From: Cherax quadricarinatus
Taxonomy: Eukaryota > Arthropoda > Malacostraca > Decapoda > Parastacidae
Length of the DNA: 64,000 bases
Reading direction: 5' to 3'
NCBI RefSeq assembly: GCF_038502225.1
Contig: NC_091378.1
Span: 1,524,244-1,588,243 of the forward strand
In this document: piece by piece, positions 1 through 10,900 of the stretch
Numbering within the stretch: the first letter of the stretch is position 1
How the letters are laid out: the number at the start of each line of letters is the position of its first letter
The notes under the pieces: generated by a model
Databases searched by the model: none
Told to the model about the DNA's origin: nothing
Seen by the model: only the letters and a program-made list of their open reading frames with translations
Translations under genes and position numbers: made by a program

Positions 1-223
1 CAACACTGCCTCAGCACCACCCACCACTACCATCACCAACACTGCCTCAGCACCACCCACCACTACCATCACCAACACTGCCTCAGCACCACCCACCACT
101 ACCATCACCAACACTGCCTCAGCACCACCCACCACTACCATCACCAACACTGCCTCAGCACCACCCACCACTACCATCACCAACACTGCCTCAGCACCAC
201 CCACCACTACCATCACCAACACT
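1..223. repeat. 36-bp minisatellite, cut by window start
   Basis: About six near-identical 36-bp units beginning CAACACTGCCTCAGCACCAC. The array ends at a diverged unit next to a LINE-tail fragment. The left end lies outside the window, so total size is unknown. Confidence 0.95.
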
Positions 224-230
224 CCTGGCA

Positions 231-264
231 AGTAAGTTTATTCAGGTATACACAGATACAGTTA
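231..264 (-). mobile_element. LINE 3' terminus fragment
   Basis: The segment AGTAAGTTTATTCAGGTATA matches the 3' end of the LINE at 7.7-11.5 kb, read on the minus strand. Only the last ~30 bp are recognisable before the sequence diverges. Confidence 0.6.
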
Positions 265-397
265 CCCCACAGATAAAGACGCTCTGAGCACACATCTGCC
301 TGGACAGAACACACCTGCAGAACTCCATTACCACGACATTTACCTCTTCAAACTGCGAAGTCATAACAATAAAAACTTGTTCAGTTTATCTCTGTAT

Positions 398-500
398 TAT
401 GTCACTCTGTCTTACTTTTTTGAGTTATCCCAGGTAATTCACACTACTGTAAGATAACTGTACTTACGTGTACATGTACCTAAATAAAATATACTCTAAA
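398..500 (+). mobile_element. LINE/SINE 3' tail, plus strand
   Basis: Contains the tail blocks GTCACTCTGTCTTACTTTTT, then GAGTTATCCCAGG, then TGTACCTAAATAAA, in the same order as the LINE 3' UTR. It is a 5'-truncated copy with no coding sequence. Confidence 0.65.
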
Positions 501-504
501 TAAA

Positions 505-1095
505 CTTACCAACCTACATCCTTATTACTGTTCAAAACATACTCCTGTGTGCACCCATCTATCACATAATGGTTGCAGGAATCAACGGTCCCAGACCAGG
601 CCTCCGAAACTTGAACACAAATATTACAGAAATAAGAACAACTGTACCATACACATTCCTGTATCATCCATAATGGTGGACACATTTAACATGTTCTAAA
701 AAGTGGCTACAATAACAACCATAATTTTTAAAGGGGTGCACCGGTAAGCCAGCGGAAGGCCTCGGACAGATGACCAAAAGCTCCAGTGGTAGGTCATCAT
801 ATGACTAAGACTCGCGTCAGGAAACACTTGTCCTGTTTCCTGACGAACCTGACCTAACGTAATACGTTCTATGAAAAAAAAATCTTCATTACTGCCGTTC
901 TTACCATAAAGAGACAGTATAATAACATACGTGATATGTCAAGATATCTTATTAATGAAAATAAGATACCACATATACTAAGCAAATTTCCTTAATTCGT
1001 TTGTAACAGATAAGTGAACTGTAGATACAAATCCAGATGTACTCCTGTAAACCCTCTTGAAGGCCTAGTTCCTAGGCCTATTGTGTACCCATATG
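505..1095. other. No gene; one small hairpin
   Basis: No plausible coding frame. Positions 816-844 form a perfect hairpin with 11-bp arms (GTCAGGAAACA and its complement) and a 7-nt loop. The segment 720-885 resembles a dispersed repeat, but no second copy is visible here. Confidence 0.5.
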
Positions 1096-2384
1096 CTCTT
1101 GCACTACCATCCATAGGATGGATATGATGTACACAATAAACTAGCCACTACCATCCACAGGATGGATATGAGGTACACAATAAACTAGCCACTACCATCC
1201 ACAGGATGGATATGAGGTACACAATAAACTAGCCACTACCATCCACAGGATGGATATGAGGTACACAATAAACTAGCCACTACCATCCACAGGATGGATA
1301 TGAGGTACACAATAAACTAGCCACTACCATCCACAGGATGGATATGAGGTACACAATAAACTAGCCACTACCATCCACAGGATGGATATGAGGTACACAA
1401 TAAACTAGCCACTACCATCCACAGGATGGATATGAGGTACACAATAAACTAGCCACTACCATCCACAGGATGGATATGAGGTACACAATAAACTAGCCAC
1501 TACATCCACAGGATGGATATGAGGTACACAATAAACTAGCCACTACCATCCACAGGATGGATATGATATACACAATAAACTAGCCACTACCATCCACAGG
1601 ATGGATATGAGGTACACAATAAACTAGCCACTACCATCCACAGGATGGATATGATGTACACAATAAACTAGCCACTACCATCCACAGGATGGATATGATG
1701 TACACAATAAACTAGCCACTACCATCCACAGGATGGTGAGTACGTACACAATAAACTAGACACTACCATCCACAGGATGGTGAGTACGTACACAATAAAC
1801 TAGCCACTACCATCCACAGGATAGTGAGTACGTACACAATAAACTAGCCACTACCATCCACAGGATAGTGAGTACGTACACAATAAACTAGCCACTACCA
1901 TCCACAGGATAGTGAGTACGTACACAATAAACTAGCCACTACCATCCACAGGATGGTGAGTACGTACACAATAAACTAGTCACTACCATCCACAGGATGG
2001 TGAGTACGTACACAATAAACTAGCCACTACCATCCACAGGATGGTGAGTACGTACACAATAAACTAGCCACTACCATCCACAGGATGGTGAGTACGTACA
2101 CAATAAACTAGCCACTACCATCCACAGGATGGTGAGTACGTACACAATAAACTAGCCACTACCATCCACAGGATAGTGAGTACGTACACAATAAACTAGC
2201 CACTACCATCCACAGGATGGTGAGTACGTACACAATAAACTAGCCACTACCATCCACAGGATGGTGAGTACGTACACAATAAACTAGCCACTACCATCCA
2301 CAGGATGGTGAGTACGTACACAATAAACTAGCCACTACCATCCACAGGATGGTGAGTACGTACACAATAAACTAGCCACTTCGG
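1096..2384. repeat. 44-bp minisatellite with two subfamilies
   Basis: About 29 units containing CTACCATCCACAGGATGG and ending ACACAATAAACT. Units to about 1730 carry GATATGAGGTAC (occasionally GATATGATGTAC); later units carry GTGAGTACGTAC in the same place. One unit near 1500 lacks 2 bp. The flank at 1080-1140 has a diverged single-copy version that may be the founder. Confidence 0.95.
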
Positions 2385-2830
2385 TGGCAAAATCTAATGT
2401 TACCTTGTATTCCTATGGTTCTAGACTTACTTGACCAACACGTATTACGAATCATGCAAAACAGCAGTGTAGATTAAATATAATTAGAAATTCGTAGATT
2501 TTCATGCCATTCTACATGCTTGCGAGACAGAAAGATAAGTAATTGTGACTTTCAGATCAATATCTTTGAGAGACGTTTTGATTATGTTTGAGAGTTTTGA
2601 GAGCTTTCTGGTGAGAGCTGAGACAGCATTATGTGCTGTTGCCTGAACCTGCACAGCAGCTGCCTACCTGCTACACCAGACATTAATTACCACTTCTCGT
2701 CACCTAGTTGCTACACTTGCTCCACCTGGCGTCATTCTGAATTTGCAGCTGCCCCAGCCTCTGTCCCTAGCACCTAGTTCCTAGCCCCCAGCCTTTAGAA
2801 CAGACACAGGACATAGCAGACTTTATTAAT
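2385..2830. other. No recognisable feature
   Basis: Mixed-composition sequence with no sustained open frame, no tandem structure and no match to the other repeats in the window. Confidence 0.5.
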
Positions 2831-2890
2831 GTGACGTTTCACTCTACATAGAGCTTTTAGATGTTTCGCTCTAGAGTGAAACGTTGTCAC
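2831..2890. mobile_element. PLE-type inverted terminal sequence
   Basis: Imperfect palindrome with outer arms GTGACGTTTCACTCTA and TAGAGTGAAACGTTGTCAC. The GAAACGTTG core is the one found in the larger inverted-repeat structures at 20.4, 22.6 and 29.3 kb. Confidence 0.5.
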
Positions 2891-2934
2891 AATACCTTCT
2901 GTACCTGCCTTTCCTTCACTTTCTGCAGTGCAAC

Positions 2935-3420
2935 ACCTACCCTGTTTGCGGCTACAGCAGACACCACCCAGCCTGTCTGCAGCTATAGCAGACACTACCC
3001 AACCTGTTTGCATCTACAGCAAACACCGCCCAGAATGTCTGCAGCTACAGCAGACACCACCCAGCCTGCCTGCAGCTATAGCAGACACTACCCAACCTGT
3101 CTGCATCTACAGCAAACGCCGCCCAGAATGTCTGCAGCTATAGCAGATACCACCCAGCCTGTCTGCTGTTACACCAGACACCACCCAGCCTGTCTGCAGC
3201 TACAGGAGACACCACCCAGCCTGTCTGCATCTACAGCAAACACCGCCCAGAATGTCTGCAGCTACAGCAGATACCACCCAGTCTGTCTGCAGCTACAGCA
3301 GACACCACCCAGCCTGTCTGCAGTTACAGCAGACACCTCCCAGAATGTCTGCAGCTACAGGAGACACCACCCAGCCTGTCTGCAGTTACAGTAGACACCG
3401 CCCAGACTGTCTACCAGTAG
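2935..3420. repeat. 31-bp minisatellite with partial 93-bp higher order
   Basis: About 15 diverged units around TGCAGCTACAGCAGACACCA. Similar variants recur 93 bp apart (2981 and 3074), i.e. three units, but the pattern is not kept further right. A 31-bp unit cycles through all frames, so the overlapping 177-aa frame is not evidence of a gene. Confidence 0.9.
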
Positions 3421-3478
3421 AGCAGACACTGCCCAGGTCATCTCCCACAATGGGTCAGTGTTCAGTCATCCCTACCAT

Positions 3479-3559
3479 ACCCTACGACCCACACTCTACG
3501 ACCCACAACCTACGACCCACAACCTACGACCCACACCCTACAACCCACACCCTGAGACC

Positions 3560-3594
<35 letters not shown>

Positions 3595-3595
3595 G
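3479..3595. repeat. 14-bp minisatellite followed by (CA)n
   Basis: Five or six units of CTACGACCCACAAC grade into a CA dinucleotide run at about 3563-3592. The minisatellite may have grown from the CA-rich edge. Confidence 0.85.
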
Positions 3596-3659
3596 TCACA
3601 CGAGAGAATACACAAGTCTGGACTGATCACGTCAAAACTACTAATACTGTCAGCAGTAT

Positions 3660-3790
3660 TACTATCGTATGTATTAGACTGAAGAGAATCTTGTGCAGCC
3701 GAAACGTTTCGTCACTATAAATACCCAGTGTGTCACATTCATAATTAAAGACACCTAGGTGTTGCACATGTGTCTTATTCATCAATTTAT
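3660..3790 (+). mobile_element. PLE-type terminal sequence with hammerhead-like core
   Basis: Shares GAAACGTTTC, AAATACCCAGTG and the distal GTTGCACATGTGTCT block with the structures at 16.9, 22.6 and 23.6 kb. CTGAAGA at 3679-3685 fits the hammerhead box CUGANGA, and GAAA at 3701-3704 is followed by a hairpin ACG-TTT-CGT and then C. No coding sequence is attached, so this is a solo terminus. Confidence 0.6.
3679..3713 (+). ncRNA. Candidate hammerhead ribozyme core
   Basis: Box CTGAAGA, 15 nt, GAAA, a 3-bp stem III (ACG/CGT, loop TTT) and a GTC cleavage triplet at 3711-3713. Stem II is weak in this copy, and stem I can pair only with bulges (GTAT with ATAC, TAG with CTA). Hammerhead motifs are known in PLE terminal repeats; activity of this copy is unproven and may be lost. 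Confidence 0.4.
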
Positions 3791-4364
3791 CGGTATTGTA
3801 TAATATTAATATTATACACAATCCTTCCTAATGCACTACAACAAGCGCTGTGTTTACGAAGTTGTATAACGCAAATCCCACAGTCCCAGACGCTAATAAA
3901 TGAATGAATAATGTAAGGAAGGCCATTCTAGTCATGGGGTCACGAATGACAAACTAAATACTAGACACATACTAGCATCCTCCGCCCCATCCCTCGGCAT
4001 ACCTGCTCATCCTTCGTCAGCTCTACTAGCTCCCGTGGACCGGCTCACAGCAAAAGCATACCGGGTTCGATCACCCGGGGAAACATGTGGACATCGTTCA
4101 TCTGTTTTAGCGATGTTAGCCGGCTGCTGAGGGTGTTAACCTGTCACAAGTTGCTATGCAAATATGTGACACTGGTATGGAAATGATGTGAGAACTAGCA
4201 CTGGTGCAGCAGCGAAAAAACACCTTTGTTTTCTTATTATCGTCCCAAACTTACTTTGTAAGGAATTTCTTGGGTCTTGTTGTGTTAGAATGATGAGCTG
4301 ATGTAGGTAGCAGTTCTTAGCTTGTAAATAAAGTTAGTAACCTTAACCTAACCTTGTAAAACAC

Positions 4365-4371
<7 letters not shown>
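3791..4371. other. No gene; possible tRNA-like SINE head near 4025-4090
   Basis: GGGTTCGATCACCCGGG near 4063-4079 resembles a pol III B box inside a small stem, with TAGCTCCCGTGG about 25 bp upstream as a poor A box. No SINE tail follows clearly. The rest shows nothing recognisable. Confidence 0.35.

Positions 4372-4454
<83 letters not shown>
4372..4454. repeat. (GA)n microsatellite
   Basis: About 41 uninterrupted GA dinucleotides. Confidence 0.98.
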
Positions 4455-4458
<4 letters not shown>

Positions 4459-4718
4459 CTACACACATTAGCATCAGGAGGGCGGCTACGCACTTACCAT
4501 AGCAACGGAGTGGAACTTGAGGAATTCCGTCTGTTGACGGGTGATGCCTGTCAGGGTGTCAGCCAGAGTCTGGTGACGGGCCAGCGTCTCCTCTCCACGA
4601 CCCAGCAACCATGCTACCACCTGTCAACCAAACCGTTCTTATATTACACACGTTAAAGCCCTTAATTATACTATACACTTCGGGCAGACACCCGCTACAT
4701 TAACAATTATACACAGAC

Positions 4719-5046
4719 AATAATAATAATAATAATAACAATAATAATAATAATAATAATAATAATATCTTTATAACTACAAGTACATGTACAAGGTATA
4801 CAGACCATAGCTGACATCAATGGCATACTACTATATAGAAAGTCCCTTATTATGCTGAGCATTTCCCGCAAATTAGGTCAATTTTATCCCAGGATGCGAC
4901 CTACACCAGTCCACTAACACCCAGGTACCTATTTTACTCTTAGGTGAGCATGGAAAGCAGGTGTCTTAAGGAAACACGTGCTAATGTTCCCACCCGTACC
5001 GGGAATCGAACCACGGACCTCAGTGAGTGAGCTGAGTGCGCTACGT
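4719..5046 (-). mobile_element. tRNA-derived SINE with (ATT)n tail
   Basis: Read on the minus strand: a tRNA-like head with B box GGTTCGATTCC near 4985-5000, a body with GGTACCTGGGTGTTAGT and GGTCGCATCCTGGGATAAAA, and a 3' tail of ATT repeats at 4719-4768. The same layout recurs at 12.98-15.04 kb and 24.3-24.65 kb. The tail marks retroposition, so it is not a functional tRNA gene. Confidence 0.8.
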
Positions 5047-5380
5047 AATTACACTATGTACGATAATTGTACTTATGAGTATCTGTGCCACACCAAGAAT
5101 TATACATCATTATAATCACGTATAATCGCGCCACCCCACCTTTAACACCACTGGAAAGGTACACAACATTAATATAGCCAGTCTGACTTTCTTAGATTAT
5201 TTTAAGTTACTAAATTATATCTCCAGACTTTTCTACCAATATATGTCTTTATAACAGTTATTAACAAGGTGAGTACAAATAGGAAGCGCGTCTGTCTGGC
5301 GCTCAGCAGACGGAGGATCAAGCCTCCACGTCATGCGCTGAATGATCCCCATGGATTTAGCGCTTAACATAAATTATAAG
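5047..5380. other. No gene; short dispersed-repeat fragment
   Basis: At 5285-5365 a segment with GACGGAGGATCAAGCCTCC resembles 31.09-31.13 kb and may be a tRNA-like SINE fragment. Nothing else is recognisable. Confidence 0.35.
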
Positions 5381-5512
5381 TAAGTAAGTAAGTTTATTCA
5401 GGTATACACAAATACAGTTACATAGAATTATCATACATAGCAGCATATGTGTGGAGAACCTGGGATAACCCAAAAAAGTCAGACAGAGTGACTTATTTCC
5501 ATTGGGGTCCTT
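5381..5512 (-). mobile_element. LINE 3' UTR fragment
   Basis: Nearly identical to 7668-7802, including the (AGTA)n end, TTTATTCAGGTATACACAAA, AACCCAAAAAAGTCAGACAG and CATTGGGGTCC. It is a 5'-truncated minus-strand copy of the same LINE family as the long element at 7.7-11.5 kb. Confidence 0.85.
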
Positions 5513-6189
5513 TGACTAAATACTAAATACTAACAGTTATTTATTTTCTGCAACAAGTGTATGACTGTGTAATAATACTCTGTTCAACCATATATATATT
5601 GATCAAGAATTAAGATTAACTTTTCACCACATTATACGATATTTATATTATCTCTCAGTCCACAGTAGGATTCGAACCTGTAAACTCGGCAACAGAGTAC
5701 ACAGTACTTTAGCCACACTCACGAATCTGGAGTCTGGCTGTGTGGATAAGGTACTGTGTATTATATCGTTGTGGACCGAGAGATAATGTTTGTATATAAT
5801 TTCGCCCGTTTTCGAATTGTTAAGCAACACACGACATACACACTGAGAGGTGTACTTCTCTGTGTATATACACTATGAGCTAAATACCTATTTTAATGTA
5901 TAAAGGATTCTGGTCGTGAAAAAAAGTTAGGTACAGCGTTAATGATCACTTGGGTTTTAAACCTAACTAACCCCACCAAGGTAGTGTGATATTCTTTCCC
6001 CTGAAAGAAACAAGCATTCACCATTACTCATTCAACAGACCTGTCTTGACTTTGCAACAAGTGTCAAAGGAACATAAATATAAAAGACAATATGGAATGC
6101 ATATTTATAATTATACACCAAAACTATGTTAATAACTTTTAACATAACCTTGCTTAAGTTAACAATTTATGAATAACGTATGAAAAACG
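5513..6189. other. No recognisable feature
   Basis: AT-rich sequence with only short open frames. A segment near 5660-5780 has a loose inverted repeat (ATCTCTCAGTCCACA and CGAGAGATAATG) but nothing decisive. Confidence 0.45.
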
Positions 6190-6385
6190 TAGCTTCTAGA
6201 TAATAAGCAAAAAGGCACAATACTGTGACTGGAACAATACACAAATATCCCGCACATAGGAGAGAGGAGCTTGCCACGACGTTTCGGTCCAAGTCGGACC
6301 ATTTACAAAGTCACAGTGTGACTCCAAGTCGAACCAAAACGTGGTGGTAAGTTTCTCTCTTCTATGTGCGAGTTATCTGCGAGTG
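6190..6385. mobile_element. PLE terminal sequences in inverted pair
   Basis: The left arm carries GGCACAATACTGTGACTGGA, CCGCACATAGG and CGACGTTTCGGTCC on the minus strand. The right arm carries a diverged plus copy (CCAAAACGTGGTGGTAAG, CTTCTATGTGCGAGTTATC). The same sequence bounds the PLE fragment at 13.1-14.8 kb and seeds the 60-bp array at 53.7 kb. Confidence 0.65.
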
Positions 6386-6595
6386 TAGCTTCTAGATTCT
6401 CTGCTGTTAGTGCTTATAGTAACTTCTGCTGCCCTCTGTGTGTAGAGAAGCTGTGTCTGCACTCTTGGATACCTCTGGCACTTCACCAAGAGCTAGGCTC
6501 TTCCTTTGCTCTTCTTTGATAAGTAAAGAGCTCCAAGAGTCAGACCGAGGTGCTGCGTGTGTAGACAATCTTGTGCTGGTGTGAGATATGTGATT

Positions 6596-7656
6596 GTACG
6601 GTGAGTAAATGTGGTGAAGAATGATGGTGAGTAAAGGTGGTGAAGAACGATGGTGAGTAAATGTGGTGAAGAATGATGGTGAGTAAAGGTGGTGAAGAAC
6701 GATGGTGAGTAAATGTGGTGAAGAATGATGGTGAGTAAATGTGGTGAAGAATGATGGTGAGTAAAGGTGGTGAAGAATGATGGTGAGTAAAGGTGGTGAA
6801 GAATGATGGTGAGTAAATGTGGTGAAGAATGATGGTGAGTAAAGGTGGTGAAGAATGATGGTGAGTAAATGTGGTGAAGAACGATGGTGAGTAGAGGTGG
6901 TGAAGAACGATGGTGAGTTGAGGTGGTGAAGAACGATGGTGAGTAGAGGTGAAGAATGATGGTGAGTAGAGGTGAAGAACGATGGTGAGTAAAGGTGAAG
7001 AATGATGGTGAAGAACGATGGTGAGTAGAGGTGGTGAAGAACGATGGTGAGTAGAGGTGAAGAATGATGGTGAGTAGAGGTGGTGAAGAATGATGGTGAG
7101 TAGAGGTGGTGAAGAACGATGGTGAGTAAAGGTGGTGAAGAATGATGGTGAGTAAAGGTGAAGAATGATGGTGAGTAGAGGTGGTGAAGAATGATGGTGA
7201 GTAGAGGTGGTGAAGAATGATGGTGAGTAGAGGTGGTGAAGAATGATGGTGAGTAGAGGTGGTGAAGAATGATGGTGAGTAGAGGTGGTGAAGAATGATG
7301 GTGAGTAGTGGTGAAGAATGATGGTGAGTAGAGGTGGTGAAGAATGATGGTGAGTAGAGGTGGTGAAGAATGATGGTGAGTAGAGGTGAAGAATGATGGT
7401 GAGTAAAGGTGAAGAATGATGGTGAGTAGAGGTGGTGAAGAATGATGGTGAGTAAAGGTGGTGAAGAATGATGGTGAGTAGAGGTGGTGAAGAATGATGG
7501 TGAGTAGAGGTGGTGAAGAATGATGGTGAGTAAAGGTGGTGAAGAATGATGGTGAGTATAGGCGGTGAGGAATGATGGTGAGTATAGGTGGTGAAGAATG
7601 ATGGTGAGTATAGGCGGTGAGGAATGATGGTGAGTATAGGTGGTGAAGAATGATGG
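6596..7656. repeat. 26-bp minisatellite with 23-bp variants
   Basis: About 40 units containing GAAGAATGATGGTGAGTA with alternative linkers (AAAGGTGGT, AGAGGTGGT, AATGTGGT). Units lacking GGT are 23 bp. It abuts the LINE 3' end. The long minus-strand frame through it (423 aa) is periodic and contains no domain. Confidence 0.95.
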
Positions 7657-7968
7657 TGATAAGTAAGTAAGTAAGTAAGTAAGTTTATTCAGGTATACAC
7701 AAATACAGTTACATAGAATTATCATATATAGCAGCATATGTGTAGAGAACCTAGGATAACCCAAAAAAGTCAGACAGAGTGACTTATTTCCATTGGGGTC
7801 CTTTTACCTTATTATTATAGTATAAAGGTTATAATATTTTCTTATTGTTCTACAATGAAGATAACATCTTATTATCCTACTAAAAAGACTATCTGCGACA
7901 CCAAGGTCATTAAGACTATCTACAATACGAGTGTCATTACAAGGAATAAGGTAAAATTTACACGTATG
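7657..7968 (-). other. LINE 3' UTR and tail shared with SINEs
   Basis: Minus-strand order: GACCCCAATGGAAATAAGTC, TGACTTTTTTGGGTTATCC, then GTATACCTGAATAAACTTAC and ACTT repeats. The first two blocks also occur in the SINE at 21.1-21.4 kb and, diverged, at 15.4-15.8 kb. The tail is probably what the reverse transcriptase recognises. Confidence 0.75.
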
Positions 7969-10900
7969 TTAGCTAAAAAATAGAAAATCATTCCCCTCCC
8001 TTTCTGTAGCTACAGTCATCAGACACCTTTTGGCACTCTTCTTGAACTGGTTCGCGCTATGACTGGCTTTGACATGTGCGGGTAGTCTGTTCCATTCCTT
8101 TATTGCTGTACAATAAAAGGTGTTTGAAGCCTGGCCACTGACTGTGGGTACTACAAAGTTGTGCTCTCTCCCCCTAGTTCTATGATTGCTTTGGTTCCCA
8201 GCCTTGACAAAATTGACAGCAAGATATTCTGGACATTGCTTGTGAGCAATTTTATAAACATGATTTAGCTTCAGTTGTTTTACTCTGTCTTCAACATTCA
8301 GCATATCCAACTGCTGTAATTCATCCTGGCCTACATGTTCTCTTGGTCCCAGCCCCAGGATGAATCTTACGATTTTGTTCTGGGTGATTTGCAGTCTATC
8401 TTTCAGTTTTTTTGTCAAGGCAGAGTACCAAGAAGAGCAAGCGTAATCCATATGGCATTGTATAAGGGCTAGACATAGAGTCCTGCGAGCCTCAGTAGGT
8501 AGACACTGTGCTTGTCTATACAGGAACTTCAGTCTGGCATTCGCTTTCTTTACTACACTGTTCCCTATCAATTCTCCTGACATGCTTGGGTCAAAGGGGA
8601 TTCCCAAATATTTTACTGATGAAACCAAAGTGATGGGCTCCCCATTACATTGAACATTAAAATTATTTACCCTTCTCAGTTTATGTTTCGTGCCAAAGAG
8701 AATGGCTTCAGTTTTCCCTAGGTGTAATGATAGTTTGTTGTCTACTAACCATTTGCTGCAGGACTCCAGTTCCAGTGTTAAAACATTAGCAATATCTTGT
8801 GGGTCTTTACCTGACACTAACAGAGCACTGTCATCTGCATACAGTAGGAGTTTGCACTTGACACTGATAGGCATATCATTGACATAACATAAGAATAATA
8901 AGGGACCCAGAATACTACCTTGGGGAACTCCACATGTTATCGGCAGGGGTTCTGATTCTGTTTTGTTGATTTTGACTATTTGTCTCCTATTGCTAAGGTA
9001 GGACTTAAACCAGTCTACAGAACCTATACCGATAGTTTGAAGTTTATTACATAATATATTGTGGTTGACAGTATCGAAGGCCTTTTGCAGGTCTAAGGTT
9101 ACCATGCCTATGAGGTTCCCCTTTGACATTTCAGTTCTCAGGTAATCCATCAGATTAATAAGGGAGGTGTCGGTTGAGTAGGATCTTCTAAAGCCCGATT
9201 GATAGCTATGGAGAATGTTGTTGTCATTAAGGTACTTAACTACTTGAGAATACACCGCCCTCTCTAGAATTTTAGATATTATACTGAGTATACTAACAGG
9301 CCTATAGTTGCTTACATCAGACCTACTATTTTTCTTAAAGATAGGAGTAACTCTGGCCTCCTTGAACCCCTCCGGTACTGTATTAGTGGTGATTGATAGA
9401 TTTATTATGTGAGCAATAGGGATTGACAGTTCAGAAGCACCATCTTTTAGGAACTTAGACGGGATGTTATCAGGGCCTGTGCTCTTAGTTGGGTTTAACC
9501 TGCTTAGTTCTTTTTGAATAAAGTCATGAGATACACTTACTAGTTGACAACTGTTTGGGGTTACCCCTTTATTGGTATAGTATGTTTGAAACTTATCAGA
9601 GTCTGTGTTAAAGGTATTTGATGCAGCTGGTAGTTTACTTACTAGTGTTGATGCAACAGATGTGTAGTATGAATTAAAGCAATTTGCCACCTTAGATGTT
9701 TCGTGGCATACCTCATTATCGATAGTGAGTACTATGTTAGACCTATCTACTGGCTTATGGCTATACCCCAACTGTTTTAGTTGATGCCAGAGCTTTCTGG
9801 GGTTATGCTTATACTCTTCAATTTTTGAGCAGTAGTGCTTTGCCTTTGCTCCTTTTATAAGTCTCTGTACTCTGTTCCTCACCCTTTGGAATTCATTTAG
9901 TGCTGCAATATCCTGTCTGTTTGCTTTAAATCTTTTTAGCAGCTGGTCTCTGAATTTCATATTATCTAATATCTCAGTATTCATCCAGGGTTCAGTTCTT
10001 CGTTTAATCCTAACCTCTTTAACTGGTGCAATATTATCAAGGATGGTAGTGAACATTGTTTTGAATTTTTCCCAGGCATCGTTTACGTCCGTGCAACTTG
10101 TTATCTCTGTCCAGTCACAATTGTGTAGCCTATTTACCAGTGTTTCTTTACTGTAGTTTCTAGTTGACCTCATTTTTATTGTCCTGTGTAGGCCTATCCT
10201 ATCCCTAGTTATTTTCCTGGTGCAGTAAATGATGAAATGATCACTAAGACCTGTGGTAATGACGCCTGACTGACTAATGTTCTCAGAGCGGTTACAAAGT
10301 ATGTGGTCAATTAGGGTGGCTGAGAACTGTGTGATCCGGGTTGGAGTATTAATAAGTTGAGTGTAACTATTTAATCCTAGAATTTGCTTATACCTTTTGC
10401 ATAGCCCGTTATTTTGCTGCTGAAAACAGATATTGAAGTCGCCCAGTATTATTGTCTCGCAATTGTTTTCAACTCCGGACAAGACTCTGGAAAAGTCTTC
10501 TAAGAACTGGTCCTGGGTAGGAGGGCGGTAACTAGTTCCTACTAAGATGGGTTTGGTCTTAGGAAGCAGCACTTCAAACCATAGAATCTCCAGTTTATTG
10601 TTATTTAAATCAGGTCTTGGGTTGTAAGCTAAGTCATTTCTAATGTAGGCACATACTCCACCACCCTTTCTGTTCCTATCTAAGCGTTTTATATTGTAAC
10701 CATCTATTTTGACCTCGTCGTCAGTCACCGTATCATCCAACCAAGATTCAGAGATGGTTATAACTGCCGCCCTAATTTTGTTAGCTAGAATCCTAATCTC
10801 TGCCAATTTAGGAAGAAGTGATCTTGCATTGACATGAATAAAGTGAAGGCCTGTTTTCATAAAACAATCATAATCATCAATATATGGCAATGGGTCATTT

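Noticed and set aside
1096..2384. CRISPR-like regular array (44-bp period)
   Set aside because: No unique spacers between repeats; the context is eukaryotic. The same holds for the other arrays.
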